This document shows, in pieces, positions 6,025 to 7,905 of a stretch of DNA of 7,905 bases. The notes beneath the pieces are model-generated. The model was not told the origin of the DNA and did not search any database. It was given only the letters and a program-made list of their open reading frames with translations. How positions within the stretch are numbered: the stretch's first letter is position 1; every line of letters starts with the position of its first letter. This DNA comes from Clostridiales bacterium (GTDB lineage: Bacteria > Bacillota > Clostridia > Lachnospirales > Anaerotignaceae): positions 1 through 7,905 of the forward strand of contig JAGZLR010000077.1 in the NCBI GenBank assembly GCA_018364635.1. Direction: 5' to 3'. A program made the translations under genes and the position numbers.

Positions 6025-7113
6025 ATGGAAGATTACAGTGTATATTTACCACAGTATTCAGTTGGCAGACATATCTATGACAAAATTTATTAGGTATGTC
6101 GGCCATATGGTCAAAAAGCAGTTGCTATTGGTGGATCAAAAGGAATAGGAGCTTCTGGAGAGTTAATTAGGCAGGCTGTGTGTCATACAGATCTGAAAGT
6201 TATGAAATTTATCCCTTATGGAAAGGAAGCCTCTTATGAAGCTGTAATGGAACTGTCTGCAAGAAAAGAAGTACAGGAGGCTGATATGATATTTGCCATT
6301 GGCGGAGGAAAAGCATTAGATACCTGTAAAGCTTTAGGAGAAAAGATCGATAAACCGGTGTTTACGTTTCCAACAATAGCTTCAACTTGTGCTGCAACGA
6401 CAGCAGTTGCTATTATGTACTATCCTGACGGAAGATTTAAAGAGCCGTTTTTTCTGAAAAAACCGCCGATTCATGCGTTTTTGCATACAGAAATTTTAGC
6501 TCATGCTCCATCTAGATATTTATGGGCAGGTATGGGAGACACTTATGCAAAGTATTATGAGGCATCAATTTCTTCTAGAAACGAGACATTAAGCCATTAT
6601 TTAAGTTTAGGGGTAACTATTAGTCAAATGTGCGTAGCGCCAATTCTTCAGTATGGAGAACAGGCACTGAATGATAACAAAGAAGGGAACTCTTCACCGC
6701 AGTTAGAGCAAATTCTTTTGGCGGTGATTGTCACAACAGGCATCGCATCTAATTTACTGACAAAAGAGCGCACACCAGATTACAATAGTGGCTTGGCTCA
6801 TGGAGTTTGTTATGGATTGACAGTATTTCCTCAAGTAGAGAAAAATCACCTCCATGGTGAAATTGTAGCTTACGGAATGTTGATTACGCTTTTATGCGAC
6901 GGTCAAAGAGAAGAATATAAGAAATTAAGAAACTTTCATGAGAAAGTAGGGCTTCCAGTTAAATTGCAAGATCTTGAGATTTCAAAAGAGGAAATACGAT
7001 CAATTTTTATTGATATAAAAAGTGCTTCTGATGTGAAACATTACCCATATCAGATCACAGACCAAATGTTAGAAGAGGCCGTTGAATTTATGGAAAGCGA
7101 AAGGATGATTTGA
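6025..7113 (+). pseudogene. Iron-containing alcohol dehydrogenase family (glycerol-dehydrogenase/HcxA-like), interrupted by an in-frame TAG at codon 23
   Basis: The frame opens at ATG 6025 behind an ideal AAAGGAG site and encodes 362 residues, the normal length for this family, if the TAG at 6091-6093 is read as an amino acid. Homology-like sequence runs through it: MEDYSVYLPQYSVGRHIYDKIY, stop, VCRPYGQKAVAIGGSKGIG. A GAG to TAG change is the simplest explanation. Downstream features are intact: the nucleotide-binding AIGGGKALDTCKA, TFPTIASTCAATTAVA, and metal ligands corresponding to D172, H259 and H277 (in GDTYAKYYE, AHGVC and HLHGE). Members use NAD(P)H to reduce 2-oxo acids, glycerol or related substrates. 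A weak GTG at 6178 could start a truncated protein lacking 51 residues, with no good ribosome site. It is the first gene of the tryptophan T-box operon and overlaps the next start codon by one base, which suggests a role with tryptophan or a related oxo-acid. The stop may be a mutation, sequencing error or readthrough site. Confidence 0.85.
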
Positions 7114-7905
7114 TGATGAGAATGAGAAAAATAGCAATCATTGGTTTTACTTGTCTAATAGCACTTGGCATAACAGGATGCAGAGAAAATAAACCAGATG
7201 TCTTAAAAATTGGAATTATACAGACAGTAGAAAATGGCGCATTTAACGATATGCGTCAAGGTTTTATTGATGAACTTAAAGCAAATGGCTATGATGACGA
7301 TAAGGTTGAAATTATTTACAAAAGTGCACAAGGAGACGCTACAAATTTAAACACAATTTGTCAGGGAATGGTAAACGAAAGAGTGGATTTGGTTGCAACA
7401 ATTGCTACACCTGCCACACAGGCTATGGTTAATCTTGACAGCGGAATTCCAGTTGTTTTTGTTGCTGTTTCTTCTCCTGTCAAAGCAGGGGTCATTACTG
7501 ATATGGAGCGACCTGATAAGGATGCTACTGGTACATCCAATGCAATTCCTGTATCCCAAATCTTTGAATTATCCGATCAATTGACGCCTGGATGTGAGAC
7601 CTATGGTTTCCTATACAACACAAGCGAGATTAATTCGGTCAATACAATTGAAGATGCGAAAAAGTATTGCGATGAAAATGGGTTACATTATGTGGAAGCG
7701 GTTGTGACAAATTCCTCTGAGGTGCAGCAAGCAGCACAATCACTGTTAGAAAAAGTGGATGCGATATTTGTACCAAATGACAGCATGATCCAAAGCGCTA
7801 TGCCTAATGTGGCAGAATTGGCAAGAGATGCAAAAGTACCTGTGTATGGCAGCTCAGCAGTTATGGTAGATTCCGGTGCTTTTGCTACAATCGCTGTAAA
7901 TGATA
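7113..7905 (+). CDS. trpX: TrpX-like ABC transporter substrate-binding lipoprotein (partial, runs off the window)
   Basis: The frame is open to the window end with 264 complete codons; the C-terminus is missing. It starts with a lipoprotein signal: basic MMRMRK, a hydrophobic stretch and an ITGC lipobox with C23 as lipid anchor. The mature part begins with LKIGIIQTVENGAFNDMRQGF and contains ATIATPATQAM, IPVVFVAVSSPVKAG and VDAIFVPNDSMIQSAMP, typical of the COG2984-type binding proteins that include predicted tryptophan transporter TrpX. It would capture substrate outside the membrane and deliver it to a permease and ATPase expected just beyond the window. The ATG at 7113 overlaps the preceding TGA (TGATG), with AAGGA (7101-7105) upstream; ATG at 7116 or 7122 is also possible. 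Control by the UGG T-box supports tryptophan or a close analogue as substrate. Confidence 0.82.
   Translation, partial: MMRMRKIAIIGFTCLIALGITGCRENKPDVLKIGIIQTVENGAFNDMRQGFIDELKANGYDDDKVEIIYKSAQGDATNLNTICQGMVNERVDLVATIATPATQAMVNLDSGIPVVFVAVSSPVKAGVITDMERPDKDATGTSNAIPVSQIFELSDQLTPGCETYGFLYNTSEINSVNTIEDAKKYCDENGLHYVEAVVTNSSEVQQAAQSLLEKVDAIFVPNDSMIQSAMPNVAELARDAKVPVYGSSAVMVDSGAFATIAVND

Noticed and set aside
6091..6093. Pyrrolysine or general TAG recoding
   Set aside because: Other genes in the window use TAG as a normal stop, and no downstream element or suppressor is visible; kept only as a hypothesis to test.
5927..6148. A 73-codon open frame on + beginning inside the T-box
   Set aside because: It starts within the T-box sequence, runs through the terminator, has no ribosome site, and overlaps the true ATG at 6025 in another frame.
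7347..7584. Open frames on both strands within the trpX-like gene
   Set aside because: The lipoprotein frame runs unbroken through this stretch with family motifs; the others are shadows.

Overview
The window looks like a low-GC Gram-positive chromosome, most likely Clostridia and perhaps a gut Lachnospiraceae-type organism. The evidence is an AT-rich base composition, strong AGGAGG-like ribosome sites, sigma-A-type promoters with TGn extensions, a T-box riboswitch, a DUF362/ferredoxin gene beside a MerR regulator, and an XRE-type membrane regulator. The taxon is inferred from gene content, not from a search.

Left part (1-3880), all + strand. An Eco57I-type adenine DNA methyltransferase (159-2108) starts at TTG and has no visible restriction partner. 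It is followed by a DUF4186 protein (2246-2638) with its own promoter and a hairpin terminator, an archaeal/eukaryotic-type peptidyl-tRNA hydrolase Pth2 (2714-3136), and an XRE-family regulator with a four-helix membrane domain (3253-3840). The gap before the XRE gene holds a LexA-box-like palindrome and repeated GCAAC half-sites around a candidate promoter. A 16-bp-stem bidirectional terminator separates this block from the convergent genes.

Middle part (3888-5639), - strand. A MerR-family regulator (5112-5519) lies just upstream of a DUF362/2x[4Fe-4S] gene (3888-5022). Between them is a promoter with a 19-bp spacer centred on AGTTAACT, the hallmark of MerR-activated promoters, so MerR very probably activates the iron-sulfur protein. 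The DUF362 gene is split by a one-base frameshift in its conserved core.

Right part (5611-7905), + strand. A strong promoter divergent from merR drives a complete T-box leader (about 5650-5997). I can fold Stem I with its kink-turn, the AGTA/GAA loop, a UGG (tryptophan) specifier, Stem II with a possible pseudoknot, Stem III, the 14-nt T-box and an antiterminator/terminator switch. Below it is an operon of an iron-containing (glycerol-dehydrogenase-like) dehydrogenase and a TrpX-like lipoprotein of a predicted tryptophan ABC importer, which runs off the window. The dehydrogenase frame (6025-7113) has an in-frame TAG at codon 23. The most interesting idea here is a tryptophan-starvation operon that couples import to a dehydrogenase which might act on a tryptophan-related oxo- or hydroxy-acid. 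Two point disruptions within 1.6 kb mean sequence accuracy should be checked before calling either gene dead.
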